NCBI RefSeq assembly: GCF_014306625.1
Contig: NZ_JACRYL010000003.1
Span: 29,132 to 93,131 of the forward strand
Length of the DNA: 64,000 nucleotides
Source: Pedobacter fastidiosus
GTDB lineage: Bacteria > Bacteroidota > Bacteroidia > Sphingobacteriales > Sphingobacteriaceae
Direction: 5' to 3'
The number at the start of each line of letters is the position of its first letter. Position 1 is the first letter of the stretch. This document shows positions 53,304-61,925 of the stretch, in pieces. The notes beneath the pieces were generated by a model. The model ran no database searches. It was given only the letters and a program-made list of their open reading frames with translations, and was not told where the DNA came from. Position numbers and translations under genes: made by a program.

Positions 53304-55262
53304 ATGTTCGAAAAGCTATTTAGAAAGAAGTCTATCTCCAAAATACTACAAGATGCTGCAAATGGTTATGGCGACCATGAAAATACACTTCATAAAACTT
53401 TAGGCGTTCGCGATTTAACCGCATTTGGTATTGCAGCGATTATTGGTGCTGGAATTTTTAGCACAATTGGTAAAGCAAGTGCTGATGGTGGCCCGGCCGT
53501 AATTTTTCTATTTATTTTTACTGCTGTTGCTTGTAGTTTTGCGGCTTTTGCCTATGCAGAATTTTCTTCTATGGTTCCAGTTTCTGGAAGTGCCTATACT
53601 TATTCTTATGTAGCCTTTGGCGAATTAATTGCTTGGATAATCGGCTGGTCGCTTATAATGGAGTATTCTATCGGAAATATAACTGTAGCGATTTCCTGGT
53701 CGGATTATTTTACAGGGCTTCTCTCCACAATAAAAATACCCTTTCTCGGGATTAATGGCATCCATGTTCCAGATTGGATGACAATGGATTATTTAAGTGC
53801 TTATAACGGACATAAACACGCTGAGGCACTTTTAGCCGCTGGCAAAAACATAGCTGATTTAGATTCTGCAACTGCTCTAGCGAATAACGCCTGGATTACT
53901 GCTCCATTAATTGGTAGCTTCCACTTAGTTGCGGATATTCCAGCTCTGGGCATTATCATTTTAATTACTTGGTTAATTTACCGCGGAATGAAGGAAAGTC
54001 GCAACGCTAGTAATGCGATGGTTGTGGTTAAACTTGCCGTAATTCTTTTGGTTTTGGCCGTAGGTGTATTTTACGTTGACACTAAAAATTGGCATCCATT
54101 TGCTCCTAACGGTGTTTCTGGAGTTTTAAAAGGTGTGTCAGCAGTATTTTTTGCTTACATCGGTTTCGATGCCATTTCTACTACTGCAGAAGAATGTAAG
54201 AATCCACAAAGAGATTTACCTCGCGGGATGATGTGGGCCATTATTATCTGTACAATCTTATACGTAGCAATTGCGCTGGTTTTAACCGGAATTGTAAAAT
54301 CGGATACGTTAGCAGTCGGTGATCCATTAGCGTTTGTTTTTGATCAAATTGATTTAAAATTAATGAGTGGAATTATTGCCGTGAGTGCCGTATTTGCCAT
54401 GGCGAGTGTACTTTTGGTTTTCCAAATGGGTCAACCTCGTATTTGGATGAGCATGAGTAGAGATGGTTTGTTGCCAAAGGCTTTTTCTAGAATTCACCCA
54501 AAATATAAAACACCATCTTTTGCTACCATTGTTGTTGGCTTTGTTGTTGCAGTTCCTTCGTTATTTATGAATTTAACCATTGTAACAGATCTTTGTTCTA
54601 TCGGAACATTATTTGCATTTGTATTGGTTTGCGCAGGCGTGTTGGTGCTTCAAAATAGACCTGATGTACAGCGTGGGAAATTTAAAATCCCTTATGCAAA
54701 CAGTAAATATATTATTCCAATCGTTTTTGTTGCTACTATCGCATTTGCCTTTACAAAATACGGCAAAGAAACTAAAGCATTCCTATTAAATTCCCCAAAA
54801 ACTATCGAAACGGTAACTTTCGTAACTTCATTAAGTGGTGATGAACTGAAAATTGTAAAAGAAGAAATTATTAAAAACGCAGCGCCACAATTAATTTTAA
54901 CAGATAAAGTTGACGCTGAATCTTACCTAAGCGCTTTACCTGGCGATCGTTATGAGCAGTTTATTTCGGCATCCAAAGTGGCTATAGATAAGAAATATGA
55001 AAGTGGCTGGGGGTTATTTAAACATAAAATACCAATGTGGATTTTCCTAATCATCTGCGTAATTATCACTTACTATTGCATCACCAAAAACTTATCCTTA
55101 ATTCCCGTTTTAGGGTTGATTAGCTGTCTTTACATGATGTGCGAACTTGGTATCTCAAACTGGATTGGCTTTGGAATTTGGCTAGTAATTGGCCTAGTTG
55201 TGTATTTTGCTTATGGGTATAGGCATAGTAAGTTGGCACAAGTTCAGAGCTATCTAAAATGA
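53304..55262 (+). CDS. long APC-superfamily amino acid permease (CAT-like)
   Basis: Inner-membrane transporter of 652 residues from the ATG at 53304; the longer frame starts with TTG. TM1 holds IAAIIGAGIFSTIG, and SSMVPVSGSAYTYSYVAFGE and FFAYIGFDAISTTAEECKNP match the CAT-like paralogue at 12.4 kb. It is ~160 residues longer because of two extra parts: a hydrophilic insert after TM4 (NGHKHAEALLAAGKNI...) and a ~110-residue soluble stretch before the last helices (KTIETVTFVTSLSGDELKIV...). The stop overlaps the start of the RAYT gene by four bases. Confidence 0.9.
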   Translation: MFEKLFRKKSISKILQDAANGYGDHENTLHKTLGVRDLTAFGIAAIIGAGIFSTIGKASADGGPAVIFLFIFTAVACSFAAFAYAEFSSMVPVSGSAYTYSYVAFGELIAWIIGWSLIMEYSIGNITVAISWSDYFTGLLSTIKIPFLGINGIHVPDWMTMDYLSAYNGHKHAEALLAAGKNIADLDSATALANNAWITAPLIGSFHLVADIPALGIIILITWLIYRGMKESRNASNAMVVVKLAVILLVLAVGVFYVDTKNWHPFAPNGVSGVLKGVSAVFFAYIGFDAISTTAEECKNPQRDLPRGMMWAIIICTILYVAIALVLTGIVKSDTLAVGDPLAFVFDQIDLKLMSGIIAVSAVFAMASVLLVFQMGQPRIWMSMSRDGLLPKAFSRIHPKYKTPSFATIVVGFVVAVPSLFMNLTIVTDLCSIGTLFAFVLVCAGVLVLQNRPDVQRGKFKIPYANSKYIIPIVFVATIAFAFTKYGKETKAFLLNSPKTIETVTFVTSLSGDELKIVKEEIIKNAAPQLILTDKVDAESYLSALPGDRYEQFISASKVAIDKKYESGWGLFKHKIPMWIFLIICVIITYYCITKNLSLIPVLGLISCLYMMCELGISNWIGFGIWLVIGLVVYFAYGYRHSKLAQVQSYLK

Positions 55263-55846
55263 AGTATAACCCTTTGATTCACCATCGAAGATCGATAAGA
55301 TTAAAGGATTATGATTATAGCAAAACAGGCGCTTATTTCATTACGATTTGTTGTGAAGATAGGCTTCATAGATTTGGAAAAGTTTCAGGCAATGAAATGA
55401 TTTTAAATAAATTAGGAGTTATAGCCTATAACGAATGGATAAATCTCTCTGAAAGATTTGTAAATTTCGAACTTGATGTTTTTCAAATCATGCCTAATCA
55501 TATGCATGGCATTATTGTTTTGTCAGATGTCGGGGCAACCCTAGCGGTTGCCCAAGAAGAAAATGAAAACAAAGATTTAATAATTTCTGATTCTTCAAAT
55601 CAGAAATTAGATAGGGCAACCGCTAGGGTTGCCCCGACTATTGCTGATATAGTTGGAGCATACAAATCAATTGTTTCAAATGAGTGTTTGAAAATCTATA
55701 AATCGCAAAATAAATCAATGGGAAAATTGTGGCAACGCAATTATTATGAGCATATCATGAGAGACGAAAATGCTTATTATAACATCTCAAATTATATCAT
55801 AAATAATCCTAAAAAATGGGATGAAGACAAATTTCATACCCAATAA
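55259..55846 (+). CDS. REP-associated tyrosine transposase (RAYT, Y1/IS200-like)
   Basis: A 195-residue single-strand DNA transposase of the RAYT group. The HUH-type metal site is MPNHMHGII near residues 80-88, and the catalytic Tyr lies in the helix around QRNYYEHIMRDENAYYNISNYI. The opening RRSIRLKDYDYSKTGAYFITIC is typical. Between them, residues ~91-127 are encoded by a pair of 25-bp inverted arms and a 60-nt spacer. RAYTs process REP palindromes; they are usually single-copy, domesticated genes. It is translationally coupled to the upstream permease (ATGA). Confidence 0.93.
   Translation: MKYNPLIHHRRSIRLKDYDYSKTGAYFITICCEDRLHRFGKVSGNEMILNKLGVIAYNEWINLSERFVNFELDVFQIMPNHMHGIIVLSDVGATLAVAQEENENKDLIISDSSNQKLDRATARVAPTIADIVGAYKSIVSNECLKIYKSQNKSMGKLWQRNYYEHIMRDENAYYNISNYIINNPKKWDEDKFHTQ
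55529..55638. repeat. inverted pair of REP-like palindromes inside the RAYT gene
   Basis: A perfect 25-bp inverted repeat: arms 55529-55553 and 55614-55638, spacer 60 nt. Each arm is itself a palindrome, GGGCAACC-CTAGC-GGTTGCCC, preceded by GTCG. This is the layout of a REP (tetranucleotide plus hairpin) and of a BIME (two REPs in inverted orientation). Confidence 0.92.
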
Positions 55847-55848
55847 AA

Positions 55849-55875
55849 AACCTCAGCCTTTAACAGACTGAGGTT
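55849..55875 (-). terminator. terminator of the kup operon
   Basis: An 8-bp stem AACCTCAG/CTGAGGTT with an 11-nt loop; the minus strand continues TTTTTATTG. It lies 15 bp past the stop of the small membrane protein, which supports that gene being real. It may also catch the convergent RAYT transcript. Confidence 0.85.
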
Positions 55876-55889
55876 GTAATATATTCAGA

Positions 55890-56039
55890 TTATGCCTTCT
55901 TTTGGAAGGCCAAGAAGGTTATAATCCCTAATCCTACAAAAGATAAAATGATTAGGTTTCCACCACCAAAATGATAAAACTTTGCGAGTGGTCCGGCGAG
56001 AAATAATAAAATCGCAAGGATTAAAAGTGCATTTCTCAT
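55890..56039 (-). CDS. small two-helix membrane protein behind kup
   Basis: A 49-residue ORF that starts 3 bp after the kup stop and ends 15 bp before a strong terminator. It has two hydrophobic helices (ALLILAILLFLAGPLA and LIILSFVGLGIITFLAF) joined by KFYHFGGGN, and a basic tail QKKA. The position implies cotranscription with kup, and its composition is that of a real small membrane protein. A regulatory or stabilising subunit of the K+ transporter, by analogy with KdpF, is possible but inferred. I recognise no named family. Confidence 0.72.
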   Translation of the reverse strand: MRNALLILAILLFLAGPLAKFYHFGGGNLIILSFVGLGIITFLAFQKKA

Positions 56040-56042
56040 TAT

Positions 56043-58001
56043 TTAAACTGGCAATCTATGTAATTCAATATCATCTGGAGTAACAAATATCAATGGCACT
56101 TTTTCTACATCAACATAACTGCTATCCAAACCAAAACTTCTTTCTTCTGATAAACTTAATTTCTTTAAAATGAAGTAGTAATCCATAATTGTTCTTTCAT
56201 AGAAACTCAACTTAGTAAACTTAGATAAGTGTTTTTCTAAAAGTACAAAGCGGAAATCTCCAGCTATTTTATGTTTGTTCAACGAAGTATATTGACTCGT
56301 AATATCAATCTCTCCATTTTTAACTAGTTCCTCAACAACCTTGCGATATAGTAAATTTACACGCTGCTCTATTCTGAAACCAAGTCTAAAATCAATCCGA
56401 ATAAGCTTGCCAGGAATTAAAAATTCAACTTTATAATCTAACGTATAAGGTTCATCCATTACATCAACGTGAACTAGCCAATACACATCTGCACGTTTCG
56501 GTTCCTTCTGAATAATGGAATAAATAATTTTAGATTCAATCTCAGTTTTAAAATTGGCGCTGGTTAAATACACCAATTGGGATGAATATTTAGGAACAGA
56601 TTCATCACCACTTAGCTCTGTCAAAATCTGATAATAATCCTCAATTTCAACATATTTAACGAAGCGATTTTTGATCTTTCTAGCCACAAACCAACTCCAC
56701 ATAATGGTAAATAATAGGGAACCAATTAATACGGTTACCCAACCACCATGTAAGAATTTAGTTAAATTACTAATTAAAAAAGTACCTTCAATAATTACGT
56801 AAGTGATAAAGAATGTAAACACCAGTCCTTTCGGAAAGCGCTTGCTTCGAAGGTAAAAACTCACCAAAATAGTGGTCATCAACATGGCTATCGTTATAGA
56901 TAAACCATAAGCCGCGTCCATCTTTTCTGCCTTTTGGAAAAGTAAAACAATTCCACAGCAACCCAACCAAAGCATCCAATTGATAGATGGAACATACAAT
57001 TGTCCTTTTGAAACAGAAGGATATACAATTCTAATTTTTGGCCAAAGGTTTAATCGAACGGCTTCAGCTATTAAAGTAAATGAACCACTTATTAACGCCT
57101 GACTGGCAATAATTGCAGCCATAGTAGCTAGTATTACCATTGCAACTTGAAACTGCCCTGGAACGATTTCAAAGAAAGGATTCATTTTAGCGCCAGGCAC
57201 GTAGCTATTTGCATTCTGTAAAATCCAAACCCCTTGACCCAAGTAATTCAAGATTAAAGTAAGCTTAACAAAAATCCAGCTGATGCGAATGTTGTTTCTA
57301 CCGCAGTGACCTAAATCAGAATATAATGCTTCAGCTCCTGTTGTACATAAAAATACCCCTCCTAAAATTATAAATGCCAATTTATTGGTAACCAATAAGT
57401 GAATGGCGTAATAAGGATTAAATGCTTTAAGAATACTAAAATCCTTTACGATAAATGAAAATCCCAAAACCCCCAAAACCGCAAACCATACAAACATTAC
57501 TGGGCCAAATAATTTGCCTACCAAGTTTGTTCCAAATTGCTGAATTATAAACAATAAGGTTAAAATGGAGATTACAATAGGAATTACTGGTACATCAAAC
57601 TTATTGGTTAATCCTTCAATAGCTGAAGTTACCGTAATACTCGGCGTAATAATACCATCTGCAAGTAAAGCACAGCCGCCCACAACAGCAGGAACTACAA
57701 GCCATTTAGCCTTCTTTCGAACTAATGAAAATAAGGAGAATATCCCACCCTCTCCTTTATTATCTGCCCTTAATGTGATGATCACATATTTAATTGTAGT
57801 TTGTAAGGTAAGCGTCCAGATAATACAGGAAAGCACACCTAAAACATTTGTTGGGTTTATATCTTGCTTGCCACCTAAAATTGTTGTAAAAATTGCGTTT
57901 AAGGTGTAAAGGGGTGATGTACCAATATCCCCAAACACAATTCCTAAACTAATTAGAACTCCGCCGGCGGTTAATGCGTTGACATTTTTATGATTTGACA
58001 C
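56043..58001 (-). CDS. kup: KUP/HAK/KT-family potassium transporter
   Basis: Inner-membrane K+ uptake system of 652 residues. TM1 holds GIVFGDIGTSPLYTLNAIF, the family signature; VVGGCALLADGIITPSITV and GAEALYSDLGHCGRNNIRISW follow. About 12 helices end near residue 430, then a ~210-residue cytoplasmic domain. A 49-residue membrane protein gene follows after 3 bp. A good promoter (TTG-N20-TACTTTTG) lies just upstream. K+ supply would also serve the K+-dependent pyrophosphatase at 10 kb, which is inference. Confidence 0.95.
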   Translation of the reverse strand: MSNHKNVNALTAGGVLISLGIVFGDIGTSPLYTLNAIFTTILGGKQDINPTNVLGVLSCIIWTLTLQTTIKYVIITLRADNKGEGGIFSLFSLVRKKAKWLVVPAVVGGCALLADGIITPSITVTSAIEGLTNKFDVPVIPIVISILTLLFIIQQFGTNLVGKLFGPVMFVWFAVLGVLGFSFIVKDFSILKAFNPYYAIHLLVTNKLAFIILGGVFLCTTGAEALYSDLGHCGRNNIRISWIFVKLTLILNYLGQGVWILQNANSYVPGAKMNPFFEIVPGQFQVAMVILATMAAIIASQALISGSFTLIAEAVRLNLWPKIRIVYPSVSKGQLYVPSINWMLWLGCCGIVLLFQKAEKMDAAYGLSITIAMLMTTILVSFYLRSKRFPKGLVFTFFITYVIIEGTFLISNLTKFLHGGWVTVLIGSLLFTIMWSWFVARKIKNRFVKYVEIEDYYQILTELSGDESVPKYSSQLVYLTSANFKTEIESKIIYSIIQKEPKRADVYWLVHVDVMDEPYTLDYKVEFLIPGKLIRIDFRLGFRIEQRVNLLYRKVVEELVKNGEIDITSQYTSLNKHKIAGDFRFVLLEKHLSKFTKLSFYERTIMDYYFILKKLSLSEERSFGLDSSYVDVEKVPLIFVTPDDIELHRLPV

Positions 58002-58023
58002 TTCGTTGATATTTTTAGTGCGG

Positions 58024-58054
58024 CAAAAGTAAACTAACTATAACAATTTCACAA
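58024..58054 (-). promoter_or_regulatory. Bacteroidota promoter of kup
   Basis: TACTTTTG (58024-58031, minus strand) with TTG at 58052-58054, 20 bp apart. This fits the -7/-33 consensus of the phylum. The ATG is 22 bp downstream. Confidence 0.6.
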
Positions 58055-58160
58055 CCAAATTATTGTGTATTTTTAACACTATGAAAAACAAACATTATTG
58101 TTAAATTGTGTTAAATTATGGCTTTTAAACAAAATGTTTAATTTCTTTGTTTTAAATTAA

Positions 58161-58168
58161 TACATTTG
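58161..58168 (+). promoter_or_regulatory. -7 element upstream of the T9SS cargo gene
   Basis: TACATTTG, exact TAnnTTTG match, 10 bp before the ATG at 58179. Confidence 0.5.
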
Positions 58169-58178
58169 CAATACCAAT

Positions 58179-58715
58179 TTGATGAAACTCTACACTAAGA
58201 TAATGCTCCTCTCTAAAATAATGTGCACATTGTGCATTGTTTTGCTATGCAGCGTTAATTCTTGGGCGCAACAGACTGATAGTATTAGAATTAGCCTTAA
58301 AGCGAAAACAAAAAAAGTTAGTAGAATTCCTGAAATTAAAGCCAACATTCAACCTTATAAACCATCATATCTATCAATTGGTGGCTCTGGAATGTTCAAT
58401 ACTTATTCTGGAACATCAAAACCAGCTACACTTTCAACTGCAAAAGATAAACTTTTAACTATCGTAAAAATATATCCTAATCCGGTCGAAGATCAGTTAA
58501 ATATTATCTTATCCATTGGAAAAGATGGTACTCAAACTACAATCAAGATTATAGATTTGCTCGGAAATGAAGTGGTGACACTTTCAAATGAGCGCTTAAA
58601 TTCTGGCGAACAAACCAAAACGTTTGCCCTTCCTAGTCGTTTAAATGCTGGGATCTACTTTTTAAGAGTTGTTGCAGGCTCTGAAAGTCAAGTAAAACGG
58701 ATATCTGTTTTATAA
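58179..58715 (+). CDS. small secreted protein with type IX sorting domain
   Basis: A 178-residue exported protein. The signal peptide runs to about residue 31 (CIVLLCSVNSWAQQ). Residues ~32-85 are a basic, poorly conserved stretch without a recognisable domain. The last ~85 residues form a type A Por secretion tail: IYPNPVEDQLNI, IKIIDLLGNEV, LNAGIYFLRVV and final Lys-Arg-rich strand. So almost the whole mature protein is the sorting domain. It should be exported by T9SS and perhaps surface-anchored. The cargo function is unknown. Confidence 0.88.
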   Translation: MMKLYTKIMLLSKIMCTLCIVLLCSVNSWAQQTDSIRISLKAKTKKVSRIPEIKANIQPYKPSYLSIGGSGMFNTYSGTSKPATLSTAKDKLLTIVKIYPNPVEDQLNIILSIGKDGTQTTIKIIDLLGNEVVTLSNERLNSGEQTKTFALPSRLNAGIYFLRVVAGSESQVKRISVL

Positions 58716-58793
58716 CATCATTTTCTTTTCTATTTTTGATTGATCGAGATTTTTTTTAAATCTCAGGTCTATTATCTCAAACCTTGTATTTAT

Positions 58794-59405
58794 ATGAAAA
58801 TCATTGCTATTGGCCGTAATTATGCCGAACACGCCAAAGAATTAAACAATCCTGTTCCAACCACTCCAGTTATATTTTTAAAACCTGATACTGCAGTTCT
58901 TAAAGATAATAAGCCTTTTTATTTGCCCGATTTTTCTGACGATGTTCACTATGAATTAGAAGTTGTGCTGAAAATTTGTAAGGAAGGAAAGCATATTGCC
59001 GAAAAATTTGCTTCTAATTATTACGATGAAATTGGCTTGGGTATAGATTTTACTGCTCGAGATATTCAAAGTAAACACAAAGAAAAGGGTTTACCCTGGG
59101 AACTGGCAAAGGCATTTGATAATTCTGCCCCCATCAGTACATTCTCACCAAAAAGTGATTTTGAAGATTTGTACAGCCTAAATTTTGAGTTAAAAGTTAA
59201 TGGAGAAACTCGTCAGAATGGATATACTAAAGACTTATTGTTCTCGTTCGAGAAGATAATCAGCTTTGTTTCGCAATATATTACCCTAAAAAAAGGCGAT
59301 TTAATTTTTACTGGAACTCCACAAGGTGTTGGCAAAATCAATAAAGGCGATAAGTTAGAGGCGTGGTTAGAAGGAAAACAACTTTTAAATTTTGACGTAA
59401 AGTAA
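58794..59405 (+). CDS. fumarylacetoacetate hydrolase (FAH) family protein
   Basis: A 203-residue FAH-superfamily enzyme acting on a C-C or enol bond of an acylpyruvate-type substrate. The start is the ATG at 58794 (MKIIAIGRNYAEHAKEL), the family N-terminus; the longer frame begins with TTG. The metal-binding acidic cluster lies in VHYELEVVLKI, with GLGIDFTARDIQSKHKEKGLPW and the C-terminal FTGTPQGVG loop. The length suits YcgM-like acylpyruvases. It stands 3 bp before an M23 peptidase gene but no shared pathway is clear. Confidence 0.9.
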   Translation: MKIIAIGRNYAEHAKELNNPVPTTPVIFLKPDTAVLKDNKPFYLPDFSDDVHYELEVVLKICKEGKHIAEKFASNYYDEIGLGIDFTARDIQSKHKEKGLPWELAKAFDNSAPISTFSPKSDFEDLYSLNFELKVNGETRQNGYTKDLLFSFEKIISFVSQYITLKKGDLIFTGTPQGVGKINKGDKLEAWLEGKQLLNFDVK

Positions 59406-59408
59406 AGC

Positions 59409-61142
59409 ATGATTAAAAATCCGATTCACAAAACCGTTAAACTTGCTCTTGTATTTACTTTTCTCTTCACCTTTAATTTAGTTCAGGCACAACAAATTTT
59501 TAGCACCAATAAATACCCAATTACAGATTTTAGGCAACCTCTGGATATTACGCCTCCTGCCCTAGCGGGTTCTTTTGGAGAAATTCGAGGCAATCACTTT
59601 CATTCTGGGATCGATTTTAGAACCAATCAACGGGAAGGCTATCCGGTTTACGCAGTAGCTGATGGATACATTTCGAGGTTAAGGGTTCAAAATAGTGGCT
59701 TCGGACAGGCGCTTTATATTAACCATCCGAATGGATATACAACGGTTTATGGTCATTTACAACGGTTTGCACCTAAAATTGCAACAGTTGTAAAAAACTT
59801 AGAATACGAGAAAAAATCTTTTGAGATTGACGAGTTTCCTGATGCAACTTTAATCCCGGTACGCAAAGGCGAAGTTATTGCTTGGTCTGGAAATAGAGGC
59901 AGTTCTGGAGGTCCGCATCTTCACTTCGAAATTAGGGATACCAAAACGGAGGAAACCATTAACCCACAGTTTTTCGGAATTATTATTCCCGATAACATTC
60001 CTCCAGTAATTCACGGCTTATATGTTTATCGATTAAATGGTAAGGTTTTTAATGAAAATTTACCTAAACAAGCTATCGCCATTGCTGGAGCAAATGGAAG
60101 TTATAAAACTGTAGCACCTGTAAGTTTAACTGGCGAGGTTGGTTTCGGAATTGTAACTACCGATCGGCACAACGGCATGTCGGGCATTAATGGTGTTTAT
60201 TCTATCCAATTAGAAGTAGATGGCAAAATGGTTTACACTTCAGCTTTGGAACGTTTCGCTTTCGAAGATAGCAAGGCTATAAATTCGCACATCGACTTTC
60301 CTACCTATTTAAACACGAAAAGAAGCATTCAGAAAAGCTTTGTAGAGCCCGGAAATCCTTTAAAAATATACAGCAGTTTAGTTAACAGTGGTCGCATCAA
60401 TTTTAATGATGGTGCATCTCATCAACTTCGTTATATCGTGACAGATTCGAAAGGAAATGAATCGGTATTACCTTTTACAGTAAATGCGGGTTCGGCATCT
60501 GTTGTTGTTCCAACTGTCCAAGCAGGTATTATTTTCCCCTACAACAAGGTTAACGAATTCAACGCTGATGATATAAAAGTTATTTTCCCTCAAGGAACGC
60601 TTTACAGTGACTTAAACTTTACTTACAAAAAACTCCCTAAAACAATTGGAAATTCTTGGTCTGCAATGCACCAAATCCACAACCGCTACACTCCACTTCA
60701 TATTGGTTTTGATTTGTGGATTAAAGCGGATAACCTCCCAGAAAATTTAAGAAGCAAAGCTTTAATTGTGAACTCGAATGGAAATTCTCAAGGTGGATCT
60801 TTTGACAATGGATATGTAAAGGCTACGCCGAAAAACTTTGGCAGTTTTTATATTGCTGTAGATACGATTCCCCCTAGAATAATACCTGTGAACATTTCTG
60901 CTGGAAAAAGCATGGCGGGCTTATCAAAAATGACATTCAAAATCAGCGATAACCTTTCTGGTATTAAAAGCTTTAACGGCTATATTGACGGCAAATGGGT
61001 TTTAATGGAATTTGATACTAAATCTGCTACATTATGGCATAGCTTTGATGAAAGAACTGCAAGTGGGAAGCATATGCTGGAACTCGTGGTTACTGATATG
61101 AAAGAGAACACCAGAAATTATAAAATTTCCTTTTCGAAATAA
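59409..61142 (+). CDS. M23-family metallopeptidase with long C-terminal region
   Basis: Exported zinc endopeptidase of 577 residues, expected to cut peptidoglycan cross-links. The signal peptide ends in LVQAQQ. The LytM/M23 core lies at ~45-205 with ligands in HFHSGIDFRTN and GGPHLHFEIRD, plus YTTVYGHLQ. An insertion of ~35 residues (VVKNLEYEKKSFEIDEFPDATL) interrupts the core before the last strands. The remaining ~370 residues are beta-rich, Ig-like repeats (e.g. SLTGEVGFGIVTTDRHNG). It lies 3 bp after the FAH gene and is likely cotranscribed. Confidence 0.92.
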   Translation: MIKNPIHKTVKLALVFTFLFTFNLVQAQQIFSTNKYPITDFRQPLDITPPALAGSFGEIRGNHFHSGIDFRTNQREGYPVYAVADGYISRLRVQNSGFGQALYINHPNGYTTVYGHLQRFAPKIATVVKNLEYEKKSFEIDEFPDATLIPVRKGEVIAWSGNRGSSGGPHLHFEIRDTKTEETINPQFFGIIIPDNIPPVIHGLYVYRLNGKVFNENLPKQAIAIAGANGSYKTVAPVSLTGEVGFGIVTTDRHNGMSGINGVYSIQLEVDGKMVYTSALERFAFEDSKAINSHIDFPTYLNTKRSIQKSFVEPGNPLKIYSSLVNSGRINFNDGASHQLRYIVTDSKGNESVLPFTVNAGSASVVVPTVQAGIIFPYNKVNEFNADDIKVIFPQGTLYSDLNFTYKKLPKTIGNSWSAMHQIHNRYTPLHIGFDLWIKADNLPENLRSKALIVNSNGNSQGGSFDNGYVKATPKNFGSFYIAVDTIPPRIIPVNISAGKSMAGLSKMTFKISDNLSGIKSFNGYIDGKWVLMEFDTKSATLWHSFDERTASGKHMLELVVTDMKENTRNYKISFSK

Positions 61143-61154
61143 CAGGTTATCCTT

Positions 61155-61230
61155 CGTTTTTAAACCCGATTGACGCGGATACCGGCCTGTGGTTAAGGCC
61201 TGCAGGCGTATGAGCACAAAACGGGACTTC
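61155..61230. repeat. dispersed repeat fragment behind the M23 gene
   Basis: TTTAAACCCGATTGACGCGG, then ATACCGGC and a small hairpin GGCCT/AGGCC. It resembles elements near 8.05 and 28.28 kb. It is the only feature in the ~260-bp gap before the peroxiredoxin gene. Confidence 0.45.
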
Positions 61231-61403
61231 CATTAAAATGAAATACTGTACTTGCTTTCAAAAAATAATAAACAGTAATCACACATTTGACACAGGTTAA
61301 AGTCATATTTTATTAACTATCGAACACTATAATGGGTTAAACTGTTTAAATTGCAAAATCGATAGATTACAACTATTCATTTATTAAAAATTGAATCATA
61401 TAT

Positions 61404-61868
61404 ATGGCAGAGTTAAAAGAAGGTGATCAGGCACCTGCAATAACATCGAAAGACCAAAACGGAAGTGAGGTTTCTTTAAACGATTATAAAGGCAAAACTG
61501 TAGTGCTTTATTTTTATCCAAAGGATGATACGCCAGGATGTACAGCTGAGGCTTGCGATTTTAGAGACAACTACCAAGGCTTAGTTGCTAAAGGGATTGC
61601 AGTATTGGGTGTGAGTGTTGATGATGAAAAATCGCACCAAAAATTTGTAACCAAACATAGTTTACCGTTTACATTGCTCGCGGATACGGATCAAAAAATC
61701 GTTAACGATTATGGTGTTTGGGCAGAAAAGAATATGTATGGTAAAAAATATATGGGAACAGTACGCACTACTTTCATTATTGATGGTGAAGGAAAAATTG
61801 CACACATTATTAAAAAAGTTGACACGAAAAACTCAACTCAACAAGTACTCGATTTAATCAATAACTAA
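61404..61868 (+). CDS. bcp: thioredoxin-dependent peroxiredoxin, BCP/PrxQ type
   Basis: Cytosolic peroxidase of 154 residues that reduces H2O2 and organic peroxides. The peroxidatic Cys lies in YPKDDTPGCTAEACDFRD, and a second Cys five residues on (GCTAEAC) is the resolving Cys of the PrxQ subgroup. VRTTFIIDGEG holds the Arg that supports the active site. It is close to family length. It lies 57 bp before the transketolase genes, which have their own -7 element. Confidence 0.94.
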   Translation: MAELKEGDQAPAITSKDQNGSEVSLNDYKGKTVVLYFYPKDDTPGCTAEACDFRDNYQGLVAKGIAVLGVSVDDEKSHQKFVTKHSLPFTLLADTDQKIVNDYGVWAEKNMYGKKYMGTVRTTFIIDGEGKIAHIIKKVDTKNSTQQVLDLINN

Positions 61869-61891
61869 TTATGATATAGCGGGTAAAATAT

Positions 61892-61899
61892 TACCTTTG
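61892..61899 (+). promoter_or_regulatory. -7 element of the transketolase operon
   Basis: TACCTTTG, exact TAnnTTTG match, 26 bp before the ATG at 61926. Confidence 0.55.
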
Positions 61900-61925
61900 C
61901 TATGTAACAACAACCTCTTATTTTA

